A stretch of 64,000 nucleotides of DNA from an uncultured Paracoccaceae bacterium (GCA_947499725.1 CANMPK010000006.1:1-64000), one strand, 5' to 3'; counted from the first letter of the stretch, positions 18,215-27,998 are shown. Numbers and translations are program-made. The notes: a model not told the origin generated them from the letters alone.

Positions 18215-20824
18215 ATGATAGATAAATCGACGGAAAACCGACCATTAACCGAAGAGGAGCTGCAAGAGCTTGTCGCATCGTCTGATGCGGGGGCGCGCAA
18301 CCCAGCGGGGTCTGTGGGCATCTTTATCTCGATCGTCGCGGTTGTGTGGTCACTCTTTCAGGTTTTGCTTGCTTCGCCGCTCGCAAATTACATTCTGCCT
18401 GGTGATATCATCAACAACTCACGCCAAGTTCACTTGGCCTTTGCGGTGTTTCTTGCCTTTATGGCCTATCCCGCCTTCAAAGCCAGCCCTCGCAATTACA
18501 TTCCAATAGCCGACTGGTTCTTGGGCCTTTTCGGCGCGTTCATCGCCCTGTATGGTTTCTTTTTCTACCAAAAAGTTGTAGCGGCAGGCGGCCTTGCGGA
18601 TGACGTCGATAAATGGTTCGCGCTGGCGGGTTTGCTTATCTTGTTCGAAGGGGCGCGGCGCGCGCTCGGCCCTGCTATGGCCATCATCGCGACTGTTTTC
18701 CTTGCCTATGTGTTCTTCGGATCGTCAGAAATCATCCCCGATGTGATCCGTTGGAAAGGGGCCTCTCTTAAGAAAGCTATGAGCCACATGTGGATCACCT
18801 CCGAAGGTGTCTTTGGCATCGCGCTCGGGGTTTCTACGAAATTCGTGTTCCTGTTTGTGTTGTTCGGTGCGCTTCTCGACAAAGCGGGGGCCGGCAATTA
18901 TTTCATCAAGATGGCATTCGGCGCGCTTGGTCATTTGCGCGGCGGCCCAGCAAAGGCGGCTGTTGTTGGTTCTGCTGCAACGGGTCTCATTTCTGGCTCT
19001 TCCATTGCGAATGTCGTGACCACTGGCACGTTCACGATCCCACTTATGAAACGTGTTGGCTTCTCATCCGAAAAAGCAGGCGCAGTTGAGGTGGCGTCTT
19101 CTGTAAACGGTCAAATCATGCCGCCGGTGATGGGCGCCGCGGCGTTCTTGATGGTGGAATACGTGGGCATTTCCTATGTTGAAGTGATCACTCATGCGTT
19201 CTTGCCAGCGGCGATTTCTTACATCGCACTCGTATACATCGTTCACCTCGAAGCGGTGAAAAACAACATGCCAACCCTTGGCAATCGCCTGGTGTCCATG
19301 GGCAAAACCATTGGCGGTATGGCCGCATTCTTCGCTGGCTTTGCGGCGCTTTGCTATGGTGTGCAATATCCCGTGAAATTGGTGACATCTTTGGTGCCAT
19401 CAATGTCTGCACCTGTCATGTCCCTGTTGATTTTCGCAGCCTATGTTGGGCTTTTGTATCTTGCGTCCGGTGTCTCTGACTTGGAGGCGGATGATCCCCA
19501 TGCGAAGACCGTTGAACTACCGGTTGTGGCCGAGATCTATAAAGCCGGTCTTTACTACCTTTTGCCAATCATCGTACTGGTCTATTTTTTGATGATTGAG
19601 CAAAAATCCCCGGGCTTGTCTGCGTTCTGGGCGACCATGCTTTTGTTTGTAATCTTGCTCACTCAGCGTCCCCTCAAGGCAATTTTCCGCGGTGAAAATG
19701 ACACGGCCAATGCCTTTAAAGAAGGCGTAGTGGATCTGACGCAAGGTCTCATTGATGGGGCGCGCAATATGATCGGCATCGGCCTTGCCACTGCGACGGC
19801 TGGCGTGATTGTGGGCACGGTCACTCTTACGGGTGTTGGTCAAGTGATGGCCGATTTGGTTGAGTTTCTGTCTGGAGGCAACTTGATTTTGATGCTGGTG
19901 ATGGTTGGACTTCTGTCCCTCATCCTGGGCATGGGTCTTCCTACGACGGCGAACTACATCGTGGTGTCATCTTTGATGGCTGGCGTCGTGGTAGAGCTTG
20001 GGGCCCAGTCTGGTCTCATTGTGCCTCTCATCGCGGTCCACTTGTTTGTGTTCTACTTCGGTATCATGGCCGACGTGACGCCGCCTGTGGGCCTTGCCAG
20101 TTTCGCCGCTGCTGCTGTTTCTGGCGGTGACGCGATCAAAACCGGTTTTGTCGCCTTTTTCTACAGCTTGCGCACCGTGGCATTGCCGTTGGTCTTTATC
20201 TTTAACACTGACTTGCTGCTTATTGATGTCACGTGGTGGCAGGGCATTGTGGTCTTCGTCACGGCGTCCATTGCCATCCTTGTGTTTACTGCCGGTACAA
20301 TGGGATGGTTCCTCACCAAGAGCCGCATTTATGAAAGCGTCGCACTCGTGCTGGTCGCATTCGTCTTGTTCCGCCCTGACTTTGTGATGAACCGTATTCA
20401 GCCACCTTTCGAAGCAATCGAACCGGCCGCTTTCACCCAAGCGCTTGGCGATGCTGCTGTTGGCGAAGAGCTGCGTCTCGTCGTATCTGGTCCGGACTAC
20501 GATACGGGTGAGACCAAACAGACAACATTGGTTCTGCCGATTGACACCGAAGGGTCTAGCGATAATCGTCTCGCAGAGTTTGGTCTCTTGCTTCTCAAAG
20601 ACGGTGATGCTGTGAATATGGACGAGCCATCCTTTGGCTCTGCGTTCAGCAGCACCCTTAATGGCTTTGATTTCTACGGCGATGCGCCCGTCAAAATCGC
20701 ATCCGTCCAAGCGCCCGCTGATCAAATGGCAAAAGAAATCGTCTTCCTGCCGGCATTGGCGTTCTTGGCTTTAATCGCATTCTTGCAACGCGCGCGCATG
20801 TCGCGAGAAGGAGTTCCCTCATGA
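18215..20824 (+). CDS. TRAP transporter fused permease (DctQM type, TAXI)
   Basis: An 869-aa inner-membrane protein joining the small and large TRAP permease subunits. An N-terminal set of about four membrane segments (DctQ-like) leads into a large DctM-like domain with repeated features such as GSAATGLISGSSIANVVTTG and GLPTTANYIV. It uses a sodium or proton gradient to move ligand delivered by the TAXI protein. About 120 C-terminal residues are soluble, then a final helix. Its stop overlaps the UspA start by ATGA, so the two are translationally coupled. Confidence 0.95.
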   Translation: MIDKSTENRPLTEEELQELVASSDAGARNPAGSVGIFISIVAVVWSLFQVLLASPLANYILPGDIINNSRQVHLAFAVFLAFMAYPAFKASPRNYIPIADWFLGLFGAFIALYGFFFYQKVVAAGGLADDVDKWFALAGLLILFEGARRALGPAMAIIATVFLAYVFFGSSEIIPDVIRWKGASLKKAMSHMWITSEGVFGIALGVSTKFVFLFVLFGALLDKAGAGNYFIKMAFGALGHLRGGPAKAAVVGSAATGLISGSSIANVVTTGTFTIPLMKRVGFSSEKAGAVEVASSVNGQIMPPVMGAAAFLMVEYVGISYVEVITHAFLPAAISYIALVYIVHLEAVKNNMPTLGNRLVSMGKTIGGMAAFFAGFAALCYGVQYPVKLVTSLVPSMSAPVMSLLIFAAYVGLLYLASGVSDLEADDPHAKTVELPVVAEIYKAGLYYLLPIIVLVYFLMIEQKSPGLSAFWATMLLFVILLTQRPLKAIFRGENDTANAFKEGVVDLTQGLIDGARNMIGIGLATATAGVIVGTVTLTGVGQVMADLVEFLSGGNLILMLVMVGLLSLILGMGLPTTANYIVVSSLMAGVVVELGAQSGLIVPLIAVHLFVFYFGIMADVTPPVGLASFAAAAVSGGDAIKTGFVAFFYSLRTVALPLVFIFNTDLLLIDVTWWQGIVVFVTASIAILVFTAGTMGWFLTKSRIYESVALVLVAFVLFRPDFVMNRIQPPFEAIEPAAFTQALGDAAVGEELRLVVSGPDYDTGETKQTTLVLPIDTEGSSDNRLAEFGLLLLKDGDAVNMDEPSFGSAFSSTLNGFDFYGDAPVKIASVQAPADQMAKEIVFLPALAFLALIAFLQRARMSREGVPS

Positions 20825-21252
20825 CCGGTCCCATTCTTTGCGCAGTCGACGTCAGCAACGGAAATGATGACATCCAAACCATCAAAGCAGCCCAAGAGAT
20901 GGCGACTTTGCGGAACAAGCAACTTGATGTCATCGCGGTGATCCCTGATTTTGGTATGAGCAGTGTCGGCAGTTTCTTCAGCAAGGATCACCACGATCAT
21001 ATGTTGGAAGAGGCAAAGAACCTGCTGAATACACTGGCGTGCGAGGCCTTGGGCGCCGAGGCAAATGCAAAACTGCGCCACGTCGTTGCCACAGGTCGCG
21101 CCTATGAAGAGGTGCTTAGTCTGGCGGATCAAACACGGCCATCTATGATCGTGGTTGGAAGCCACAAAGCAGATAGGTCTCACTACATGCTTGGACCGAA
21201 CGCGGCTCGTATTGTGCGCCATGCACACTGTTCTGTTTATGTGGTCCGGTAA
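20821..21252 (+). CDS. Universal stress protein (UspA family)
   Basis: A 143-aa UspA-fold protein. The C-terminal ATP-binding signature VVGSHKADRSHYMLGPNAARIVRHAHCSV fits G-2x-G-9x-G(S/T) in modified form. It is coupled to the permease by an ATGA overlap. Usp genes are common beside TRAP permeases, where some bind ATP and are thought to tune transport. Confidence 0.9.
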   Translation: MTGPILCAVDVSNGNDDIQTIKAAQEMATLRNKQLDVIAVIPDFGMSSVGSFFSKDHHDHMLEEAKNLLNTLACEALGAEANAKLRHVVATGRAYEEVLSLADQTRPSMIVVGSHKADRSHYMLGPNAARIVRHAHCSVYVVR

Positions 21253-21313
21253 TCCGAAATAAGATGATGATCGGCCGAACCGGCCCACGCTATGCCAATC
21301 AAGAGAGAACCAA

Positions 21314-21961
21314 ATGACAACACCTGCGCTCCATGTGTCTCATCTAGGTGAAGAGGCGGTGTTGTTCCAGTGTGATGGCCCGCTCATGCGAGAGACGCAG
21401 GCAAGATTTTGGGCCTTGGAGCAACACTGCCATGATCTCGAAATGGTCCAGGCCTGTGTCCTTGGCGTACACAGTCTGCTGCTCTGTCTTGGGCCCGATG
21501 CGACGGATGATGCTGTGTGTGATCACGTTTCTCGGCTGTGGGAAACTCTTACACCGTTAGAACCGTCAGACACAGTCGTGGAAATACCGGTTCGTTACAA
21601 TGGCGAGGATCTCGCTGATTTGGCCCATGCTGAAGGGCTCACCCCTGCAGAAGTCGTGCGCATACACACTGCCACAGAATACATTGTCTTCGCACTCGGA
21701 AGCCAGCCAGGGTTTCCCTATTTGGGTGGATTGGATGAACGACTTCACTGCCCCCGCCGCGCATCTCCCAGAGTTCGCGTCGAAGCGGGGAGTGTTGCGA
21801 TCGGAGGTGGACAAACTGGCATTATTTCTCGGACGTCACCATCTGGATGGCATATATTAGGTCACACCGAGATTGAGCTTTTTGATGAGAACCGGAAGCA
21901 GCCCTCGCTGTTGTCCGCACGGGATCGGGTCCGGTTCGTTGCACGAGAGGGTGCGGCATGA
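21314..21961 (+). CDS. pxpB: 5-oxoprolinase subunit PxpB (KipI / allophanate hydrolase subunit 1 family)
   Basis: A 215-aa protein of the carboxyltransferase-C/D family. HTATEYIVFALGSQPGFPYLGGLDERLHCPRR and VAIGGGQTGI are typical of KipI/PxpB. With PxpC and PxpA it forms the ATP-dependent enzyme that opens 5-oxoproline to glutamate. It begins 61 nt after the Usp gene and overlaps PxpC by ATGA. Confidence 0.92.
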   Translation: MTTPALHVSHLGEEAVLFQCDGPLMRETQARFWALEQHCHDLEMVQACVLGVHSLLLCLGPDATDDAVCDHVSRLWETLTPLEPSDTVVEIPVRYNGEDLADLAHAEGLTPAEVVRIHTATEYIVFALGSQPGFPYLGGLDERLHCPRRASPRVRVEAGSVAIGGGQTGIISRTSPSGWHILGHTEIELFDENRKQPSLLSARDRVRFVAREGAA

Positions 21962-22929
21962 TCAGGATATTGAAGCCCGGCTTTTACGCAAGTGTTCAAG
22001 ACGCTGGGCGGGTTGGTTACCTATCGGATGGGGTCGGGCGCTGTGGCGCGATGGATGCCTTGGCGTTGAAGGTCGGCAATGCGGCCGTTGGCAACCCAGA
22101 TACCGCAGCCGCCCTTGAGTTTACGTTTGGCGGGTTTGAAGTCGAGGCCACTCGCGACATCGAAATCTGTATTGGCGGGGCTCCAATCCAAGCAAAGATT
22201 GACGGGAAACCGATACATCGATGGTGGGCGCAGACCTTTCATAAAGGACAGCGGTTGAGCGTAGGACCATGCGCGTCAGGCATGCGCAGTTATCTGTGTG
22301 TTGCCGGTGGTATCGATGTGCCGACTGTTCTTGGATCAAAGTCTACCGACCTTAAGGGGGGCTTTGGTGGTTTGTCTGGGCGTTTGTTAAAAGCGGGCGA
22401 TGTCTTGGATGTTGGACCAGCGCGCAAAGGCCGTGAAATGCGCCCAAAAGGCCTTAGCCCGCGTGAGTTCCCTGACCTATTCAGGGACTTTACCGCGTGC
22501 CCTACGCTGCTGTTTATCCCAGCGCGCGAGTGGGAAGACCTTGACGCGGCCAATCAAAGAAAATTCTTGGACGAGGAATGGGTCATCAGTCCCGATAGCA
22601 ACCGGGTCGGCTACCGTCTAAATGGCGTTCAAATTTCCCCAAAAGTCCACAAAGAAATGCTATCGCATGGAATTTTGCCCGGTACAATTCAGTTGCCTCC
22701 GTCAGGGCAGCCCGTCGTTCAGATGAAAGACGCAAATACGGCCGGCGGATATCCGAAACTTGGTAAAGTCATTGAGGCTGACATGTCGGTGCTCGCACAA
22801 GTCCCGATAGGCAAGTCAATCCGGTTTGCACCTTGTAGTATCGACGAGGCAAAGATCGCGCTGCGTACTCAAAATGCCCACTCGGACCGCGTACGAAAGA
22901 TCATGAATGGCTTACGCAATATCGCCTAG
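21958..22929 (+). CDS. pxpC: 5-oxoprolinase subunit PxpC (biotin-dependent carboxyltransferase-like, KipA)
   Basis: A 323-aa partner of PxpB. Signature parts are SVQDAGRVGYLSDGVGRCGAMD near the N-terminus, SGMRSYLCVAGGIDVP in the middle, and GTIQLPPSGQPVVQMKDANTAGGYPKLG near the C-terminus. The family includes KipA and urea-amidolyase domains, but the PxpA gene directly behind points to 5-oxoprolinase. It overlaps PxpB by 4 nt and ends 10 nt before PxpA. Confidence 0.92.
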   Translation: MIRILKPGFYASVQDAGRVGYLSDGVGRCGAMDALALKVGNAAVGNPDTAAALEFTFGGFEVEATRDIEICIGGAPIQAKIDGKPIHRWWAQTFHKGQRLSVGPCASGMRSYLCVAGGIDVPTVLGSKSTDLKGGFGGLSGRLLKAGDVLDVGPARKGREMRPKGLSPREFPDLFRDFTACPTLLFIPAREWEDLDAANQRKFLDEEWVISPDSNRVGYRLNGVQISPKVHKEMLSHGILPGTIQLPPSGQPVVQMKDANTAGGYPKLGKVIEADMSVLAQVPIGKSIRFAPCSIDEAKIALRTQNAHSDRVRKIMNGLRNIA

Positions 22930-22939
22930 GGAGACAATA

Positions 22940-23701
22940 ATGAGAACGATTGATGTAAATTCCGATTTGGGCGAAGGTTTTGGCCCCTACGAAATCGCGC
23001 CGGACGAAACCCTTATGCCCTTGATCACATCGGCAAACATCGCGTGCGGTGCACACGCGGGGGATCCCGTGGTGATGGAGCGTACGATAGGATTTGCGGC
23101 CACTCACAACGTTCGGATTGGGGGGCATGTGGGGTATCCAGATCGAAGTGGATTTGGCCGGCGCGCGTTAAGTATGTCATTGAAAGAACTAGAACTTGAG
23201 ACGATCGCACAGCTGGGCGCACTCAGCGCGATTGCAGAGCACAAGGGACAAAAACTCACTCATGCGAACTTTCATGGCGCTTTGGGCAACCTGTCATTTG
23301 GTGATGCCGACGTCGCGCGTACTCTTATCGCAGCGATGAAGTCTTTTGATCCCACATTGCAGTTCGTGGGCCTTCCAAACACAGAAGCGGCAATCGCGGC
23401 AGAGGATGCCAACATTCCGGTAATCAGGTCTTTTTTGGCGGACCGCGGCTATGTGGAGGCTGGAAGGCTTGCTCCGCGCGGCACAAAGGGCGCATTGATC
23501 AAAGACCTAAAAAGCGTTGAAGACCGTGTTGCAAATACGCTCGCCAGTGGAAAACTGACTTTGCTGGATGGGCGCGAAGTACCGTGTGAATTCGACTCTG
23601 TGCTCGTTCACAGCGACACCCCTGGTAGCGTGGAACTTGCAATGGCAATTCGTTCCGGCATTGAAAGGGCTGGATTGTCGATTGCTGGCTACAAAGTGTG
23701 A
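22940..23701 (+). CDS. pxpA: 5-oxoprolinase subunit PxpA (LamB/YcsF family)
   Basis: A 253-aa LamB/YcsF protein. It opens with IDVNSDLGEGFGPYE and carries SANIACGAHAGDP and HPDR-like GGHVGYPDRSGFGRR, the family's metal-site region. ATG 22940 has AGGGAGA upstream; the longer ORF overlaps PxpC without need. It completes a PxpBCA set behind a TAXI transporter. Together they would import and open 5-oxoproline, yielding glutamate as carbon and nitrogen source. Confidence 0.93.
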   Translation: MRTIDVNSDLGEGFGPYEIAPDETLMPLITSANIACGAHAGDPVVMERTIGFAATHNVRIGGHVGYPDRSGFGRRALSMSLKELELETIAQLGALSAIAEHKGQKLTHANFHGALGNLSFGDADVARTLIAAMKSFDPTLQFVGLPNTEAAIAAEDANIPVIRSFLADRGYVEAGRLAPRGTKGALIKDLKSVEDRVANTLASGKLTLLDGREVPCEFDSVLVHSDTPGSVELAMAIRSGIERAGLSIAGYKV

Positions 23702-24314
23702 CTTAATGTGGTGAACCTACGAACCGCACTTAGGCGCATTGGGGGTCGACTTAAATGTGGGGCGCCTGTTGCGGCGGCGAAGAATAGCGGTTTCTGTGCA
23801 CATATTTTCATCACCTGCGGTTGCTTTGTCGAAAAAATTACGACCGTTTCTTACAGGTTTGGGTGCTTCGCGGTAACTCAGTTTTCCACCAAGAGTTGAC
23901 CAGATCTTCGACGCCAGCCACGGGGTTTTGAAGGCAAGCATCCTCCGTCTCAAGCCAGTAGAAAGATCTTATCAAGTGCCCTGTGATGTATTGAAATGTA
24001 TACGTCGACATTGTTAATTGGCTTTTGGAGGAGTACTATTGTCTCGTTAAGGTTTTGTTATTTATATAATAATGTAAGCATCCTGCCCCTGACGCCAACA
24101 CGTGGCGCAAGAATGCTCCTGCAGACGTGGTGTTAAAAGGCGTATAGAAAGTTCACTTGTGACCCAAGGGGGCCGACATCTTGGGTGACTAGAAAATCTA
24201 AATCATTCCCTTAAGGAATGAAATTGGGTGAAATTATATCTCTGTTTATCTTGTTGACGATGAATAACGTTGGAACAATCAAACAACCTTTTCAGCCAAT
24301 TTGGGGATTCCGAA
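23702..24314. other. Intergenic stretch, no supported gene
   Basis: About 610 nt between PxpA and the DctP gene. Short ORFs occur on both strands, but none has a ribosome site and a recognisable motif. The middle is AT-rich (around 24000-24080). A 78-aa minus ORF (23717-23953) may be debris from a lost gene. The promoter of the TRAP operon should lie near the right end. Confidence 0.5.
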
Positions 24315-25280
24315 ATGTTCATTCGCACTATTGCAGCGCTCACACTCGCCACAACACCGGCCCTTGCCGATAATTGGGATTTGCCGATGGCATGGCCAGA
24401 AGGCAATTTCATCACGCAAAGCGCAGGTGTTTTTGCCGAAGAGGTCAAAGCTGCCACAGACGGCCGCGTTGACATCACAATTCACCCCGGTGGTTCATTG
24501 GGCTTCAAAGGCCCAGAGATGTTGGGCGCGGTGCGTGATGGTTTGGTCCCGATTGGTGACCTTCTTTTGCCACAGCAAATTGGCGATGAACCTCTTCTTG
24601 GCCTTCCTGGTCTGCCGTTTATGTTCGCGTCCTTTGATGCATTTGAAAGCTTCGATGACTATTTCCGCGATGATCTTGAAGATATCATGGACAGCCACAA
24701 TCAAAAGGTTCTCTACACAATTCCTTGGCCAGCGCCGCAGGTGTGGGTAAAGCAAGAGCTGACGGACATCGACTCGCTCGCGAACATTCGTGTTCGTACC
24801 TATGATAAAACTTCGACAGAAGTATATAGCGCCGCGGGCATGACATCAGTGCAATTGCCTTGGGGCGAGGTCATCCCATCTCTTGCATCCGGAGCAATCG
24901 AGGGGGTTGTAACGTCTTCATCTTCTGCGGTTGATGGCTCTTTCTGGGAATTCTTGTCACACGGCTACCCAACATCGCATTCTTGGAACCTGAATGCGAT
25001 GACTGTGAATGCAGATGCTTGGGCAGGCCTAAGTGAAGAAGATCAAGCTGCGATCGAGAAAGTCGCAACGGATCTTCAGCCTACATTTTGGGAAACCGCT
25101 CGGGCAGAAGATGCTGCGAAGAAAGCCATTCTGGCGGAAAACGGCATGACGTTGGGTGAGGTCTCAGACGATCTTCACAATGCTCTCGTCGAGCGCGCAA
25201 CACCAATGCGTGAAGCGGCACTGGAAAGCCTTGGTGATAAAGCCAAAGCAATCCTAGATGGCTACGCCGCAGCTCAATAA
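24315..25280 (+). CDS. dctP: TRAP transporter solute-binding protein (DctP family)
   Basis: A 321-aa periplasmic binding protein with a short signal peptide (about 1-18, ending PALA before DNWD). LANIRVRTYDKTSTEVYSAAG includes the usual ligand-carboxylate arginine region, and VQLPWGEVIPSLASGAIEGV is the typical DctP segment. The start at 24315 is chosen because it begins the signal peptide. It feeds the DctQM pair behind it. The ligand is probably a carboxylate; nothing here fixes which. Confidence 0.93.
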   Translation: MFIRTIAALTLATTPALADNWDLPMAWPEGNFITQSAGVFAEEVKAATDGRVDITIHPGGSLGFKGPEMLGAVRDGLVPIGDLLLPQQIGDEPLLGLPGLPFMFASFDAFESFDDYFRDDLEDIMDSHNQKVLYTIPWPAPQVWVKQELTDIDSLANIRVRTYDKTSTEVYSAAGMTSVQLPWGEVIPSLASGAIEGVVTSSSSAVDGSFWEFLSHGYPTSHSWNLNAMTVNADAWAGLSEEDQAAIEKVATDLQPTFWETARAEDAAKKAILAENGMTLGEVSDDLHNALVERATPMREAALESLGDKAKAILDGYAAAQ

Positions 25281-25290
25281 AACGTATTTG

Positions 25291-25317
25291 CGATCCTGAC
25301 CATATAGGTTGGGATCG
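25291..25317 (+). terminator. Stem-loop between dctP and dctQ
   Basis: CGATCCTGACC and GGTTGGGATCG pair over 11 bp with two G-U pairs and a 5-nt loop. It lies 10 nt after dctP, matching the position of the stem-loops behind the other two binding-protein genes in this window. It probably raises binding-protein output over permease. Confidence 0.55.
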
Positions 25318-25340
25318 TCATTCAACAAAGGTGATAGATA

Positions 25341-25826
25341 ATGATTAACGCAATGGATCGGTTCACTCGGTGCTTATCTTTGCTTTCGGGGGTCGCGCTT
25401 GGCGCGGTTGCTGTCTTCATTGTCCTTGAAATTGTTCTACGCAATCTCTTTGGTATCAGCCTGCATTTCCTGTGGGAACTTGGCGTTTTTGTTCACATGT
25501 CTGCGGTATTCTTAGGGCTTGCGTGGACGTTGCGTACTGGCGGGCATATTCGCGTGACTTTGCTCAAATCGGTGTTGCCACGTGGTGCAGAATGGCTGGG
25601 GCTAGGTTTAGGATTTGTGATGTCACTCTACGTGAGTTCCGCGCTGGTTCAGCTCTGCTGGTCCTACTTCAAGTCTGGACGCACCAGCGGGTCGATCACG
25701 GATACCCCGCTGGTCTACCCGTCGGCCATAATCGCATTCGGCGCGTGTTTGTTGTCGCTGCAAATTCTGATGCGCGCTGTGTGTTTGTTACGCAATCAGC
25801 CCGAAGAACTTGATCCCTCCACTTAA
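25341..25826 (+). CDS. dctQ: TRAP transporter small permease (DctQ family)
   Basis: A 161-aa inner-membrane protein with four predicted helices; FLWELGVFVHMSAVFLGLAWTLRTGGHIRV is the DctQ signature region with the conserved Glu and Arg/His. It forms the complex with DctM encoded 33 nt downstream. Confidence 0.92.
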   Translation: MINAMDRFTRCLSLLSGVALGAVAVFIVLEIVLRNLFGISLHFLWELGVFVHMSAVFLGLAWTLRTGGHIRVTLLKSVLPRGAEWLGLGLGFVMSLYVSSALVQLCWSYFKSGRTSGSITDTPLVYPSAIIAFGACLLSLQILMRAVCLLRNQPEELDPST

Positions 25827-25859
25827 ATTTATCCACCCCCCTATTGGACTCTTTTCGCT

Positions 25860-27161
25860 ATGCCAGCATCTGTAATTCTACCTCTTATCTTACTTGTACT
25901 CATTCTGGGGTCTGGCGCTTGGGTGGGCTTGGGGTTGGTCGGCATTGGCGTCGTTAGTCTTGAGATTTTCCGCTCGATGCCGGTTGAGAAACTGTTGGCT
26001 CAGGCGATGTGGAACGGCCTCAGTTCGCCGGAATTGTTGGCTCTGCCATTGTTTATCATGATGGCAGAGCTACTCTATCGGTCTCGCTTCATTGACGGGC
26101 TCTTTGAGGCGCTCGAACCATGGTTGCGTTATCTGCCTGGCGGCCTGCTACATATCAATATTGTCGGGTGTACATTGTTCGCGCTGATTTCTGGTTCGTC
26201 TGCTGCGACCACGAGCTCGGTTGGGCGAATCACGATCAATGAGCTTCGCGATCGTGGATACGATGAACAGTTGACCTATGGTACCCTTGCGGGCGCAGGG
26301 ACGCTTGGCTTCCTCATTCCTCCGAGCATCGTAATGATTATCTACGGTGTTCTGTCCCAAACATCGGTCCTTAAACTGTTCGCGGCAGGCTTAGTGCCGG
26401 GCTTGTTGCTTGCTCTGTGTTTCATGGGCTTTGTCATGATCATGGCAGTCTTGAAGCCTGAAAAGTTTGGGACGGCCGAAGCGACTGATGAAAATATTTG
26501 GCGTACCCGTTTTACGCGCCTTCCGAAACTCTTGCCGTTCATGGCGTTAATGACGGCTATTCTCGGATCCATGTATTCAGGCATCGCGAGCCCAACAGAG
26601 GCGGCTGCCGTTGCCGTCGTCGCAACCGTTGGGATCATGGCAATTGAAGGGTCGCTCTCCATTACGGCGCTTTCCGCCGCGGCGATAGGAACCTCGCGGA
26701 CCGTATCTATGTTGGGCTTAATTATCGCTGCTGCGTCCTTCCTTTCGGTAGCAATGGGCTTCCTTGGAATGCCGCAAGCGATTGAACGCTATATCGAAAG
26801 TCTGGATCTCGCACCGTTGATGCTCATTCTGTTGCTGATTGTGATCTATGTCGTTCTCGGGAGTTTTCTTGAAGGCATGTCGATCATTGTCATCACCATT
26901 CCAATCGCACTGCCCTTGGTGCTCAATGCGGGTTACGACCAAGTTTGGTTCGGCGTTTTCTTGATCTTGATGGTTGAGCTGGCGCAGATTTCACCACCGG
27001 TTGGGATGAACTTGTTTGTCTTGCAAGGCCTGGCGCGCAAGCCGCTAAATCAAATCGTGCGTGCTGCTCTGCCGTTCTTCTTGATTATGCTAAGCTTTGT
27101 TATTCTTCTTGCACTCGTGCCAAGTCTTGTCACATGGCTACCGAACCTTTTGCTTGGATGA
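25860..27161 (+). CDS. dctM: TRAP transporter large permease (DctM family)
   Basis: A 433-aa inner-membrane transporter subunit with about 12 helices. Family markers are ISGSSAATTSSVGRI, GAGTLGFLIPPSIVMIIYG and SPPVGMNLFVLQG. It moves substrate using an ion gradient together with DctQ and DctP. It is the last gene of the transporter; the TetR gene follows after 118 nt in the same direction with its own promoter. Confidence 0.95.
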   Translation: MPASVILPLILLVLILGSGAWVGLGLVGIGVVSLEIFRSMPVEKLLAQAMWNGLSSPELLALPLFIMMAELLYRSRFIDGLFEALEPWLRYLPGGLLHINIVGCTLFALISGSSAATTSSVGRITINELRDRGYDEQLTYGTLAGAGTLGFLIPPSIVMIIYGVLSQTSVLKLFAAGLVPGLLLALCFMGFVMIMAVLKPEKFGTAEATDENIWRTRFTRLPKLLPFMALMTAILGSMYSGIASPTEAAAVAVVATVGIMAIEGSLSITALSAAAIGTSRTVSMLGLIIAAASFLSVAMGFLGMPQAIERYIESLDLAPLMLILLLIVIYVVLGSFLEGMSIIVITIPIALPLVLNAGYDQVWFGVFLILMVELAQISPPVGMNLFVLQGLARKPLNQIVRAALPFFLIMLSFVILLALVPSLVTWLPNLLLG

Positions 27162-27248
27162 CAGCGCACGAAATCAAGAGGCATATCGGGTTTCTCTGTC
27201 GTTGGAACGTTCCGTGCGGTTTGACAAAATGTCGTTCTGCTGCCAAAT

Positions 27249-27268
27249 ACTATCTACCAGTTGATAGT
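27249..27268. promoter_or_regulatory. Palindromic TetR operator at its own promoter
   Basis: ACTATC-TACCAGTT-GATAGT lies 12 nt before the TetR start and after a TTGACA -35-like box at about 27222, so it overlaps the -10 region. Related sites lie before the SDR gene (27932, 27982). Confidence 0.65.
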
Positions 27269-27279
27269 AGGTAAGACTT

Positions 27280-27855
27280 ATGACCGAGCGACAACCCAAT
27301 AGTAAGGCAACCGCCATCTTAAATACTGCGCGCGATCTTATGATGGAAAGCGGGTACAATGGCTTCAGTTTTCGTGACATCGCGGAAATTGTAGGGATCA
27401 AAAGCGCGAGCATTCACTACCACTTTGCAACAAAGCCCGACTTGGCCGAGGCAGTGGCAAAAGAGTATCGTCAGAATTTTCGCGAACTGACAGCCCAGAT
27501 AGAAGCCACATCTGCATCCGACCTCATGCGTGAATATGGCGGGCTCTTCGTGAGCACCCTGCAAAATCAGCGTGGTTTATGCCTGTGTGGCGTGTTGGCG
27601 GCGGATGTGTCATCTCTTCCTGAACGCGTGCGCTCAGAAGTCGCGTTGTTCTTCGCAGATCAGTACGACTGGGTCACGAATGTTCTGCGCAATGGCCAAG
27701 CAACAGGTGAAATCCGCAACGATTTGGACGCTGGCATGTTTGCCAAATTGTTTGTCTCAAGCCTTGAGGGGGCAATGTTGGTCGCCCGAGGTATAGAGAA
27801 ACCACAAGACCTCGAAGCGTCGCTGGACGCGTTGATCCAACTGTCAAAAGCGTAG
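27280..27855 (+). CDS. TetR/AcrR-family transcriptional repressor
   Basis: A 191-aa TetR protein. The N-terminal HTH is FSFRDIAEIVGIKSASIHYHFATKPDLAEAV, and the all-helical C-terminal domain contains CLCGVLAADVSSLPERVRSEV, as in a subgroup of small-molecule sensors. It lies between the TRAP transporter and an SDR, with palindromes before itself and the SDR. Autoregulation and control of the SDR are likely; the inducer is unknown. Confidence 0.92.
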   Translation: MTERQPNSKATAILNTARDLMMESGYNGFSFRDIAEIVGIKSASIHYHFATKPDLAEAVAKEYRQNFRELTAQIEATSASDLMREYGGLFVSTLQNQRGLCLCGVLAADVSSLPERVRSEVALFFADQYDWVTNVLRNGQATGEIRNDLDAGMFAKLFVSSLEGAMLVARGIEKPQDLEASLDALIQLSKA

Positions 27856-27931
27856 CTCTTTCTTCTCAATTCTGATTCTGCGGATCTTTCGAGGTAAGTA
27901 CGTCGAGAGCATTTGATCACGAACCTGTGAT

Positions 27932-27998
27932 CTATCTAGTAGTAGATAGTATTTGCAATCCTCGAGCGGCAAACCTAGAAGCTACCTAGTAGTAGATA
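27932..27998. promoter_or_regulatory. Two operator copies upstream of the SDR gene
   Basis: CTATCTAGTAGTAGATAG (27932-27949) and CTACCTAGTAGTAGATA (27982-27998) are near-palindromic repeats 50 bp apart, about five helix turns. They resemble the site at the tetR promoter. Two sites in phase allow cooperative or looped repression of the SDR. Confidence 0.65.

Noticed and set aside
23717..23953. 78-aa minus ORF after pxpA as a gene
   Set aside because: No ribosome site or known motif; at best debris of a lost gene.
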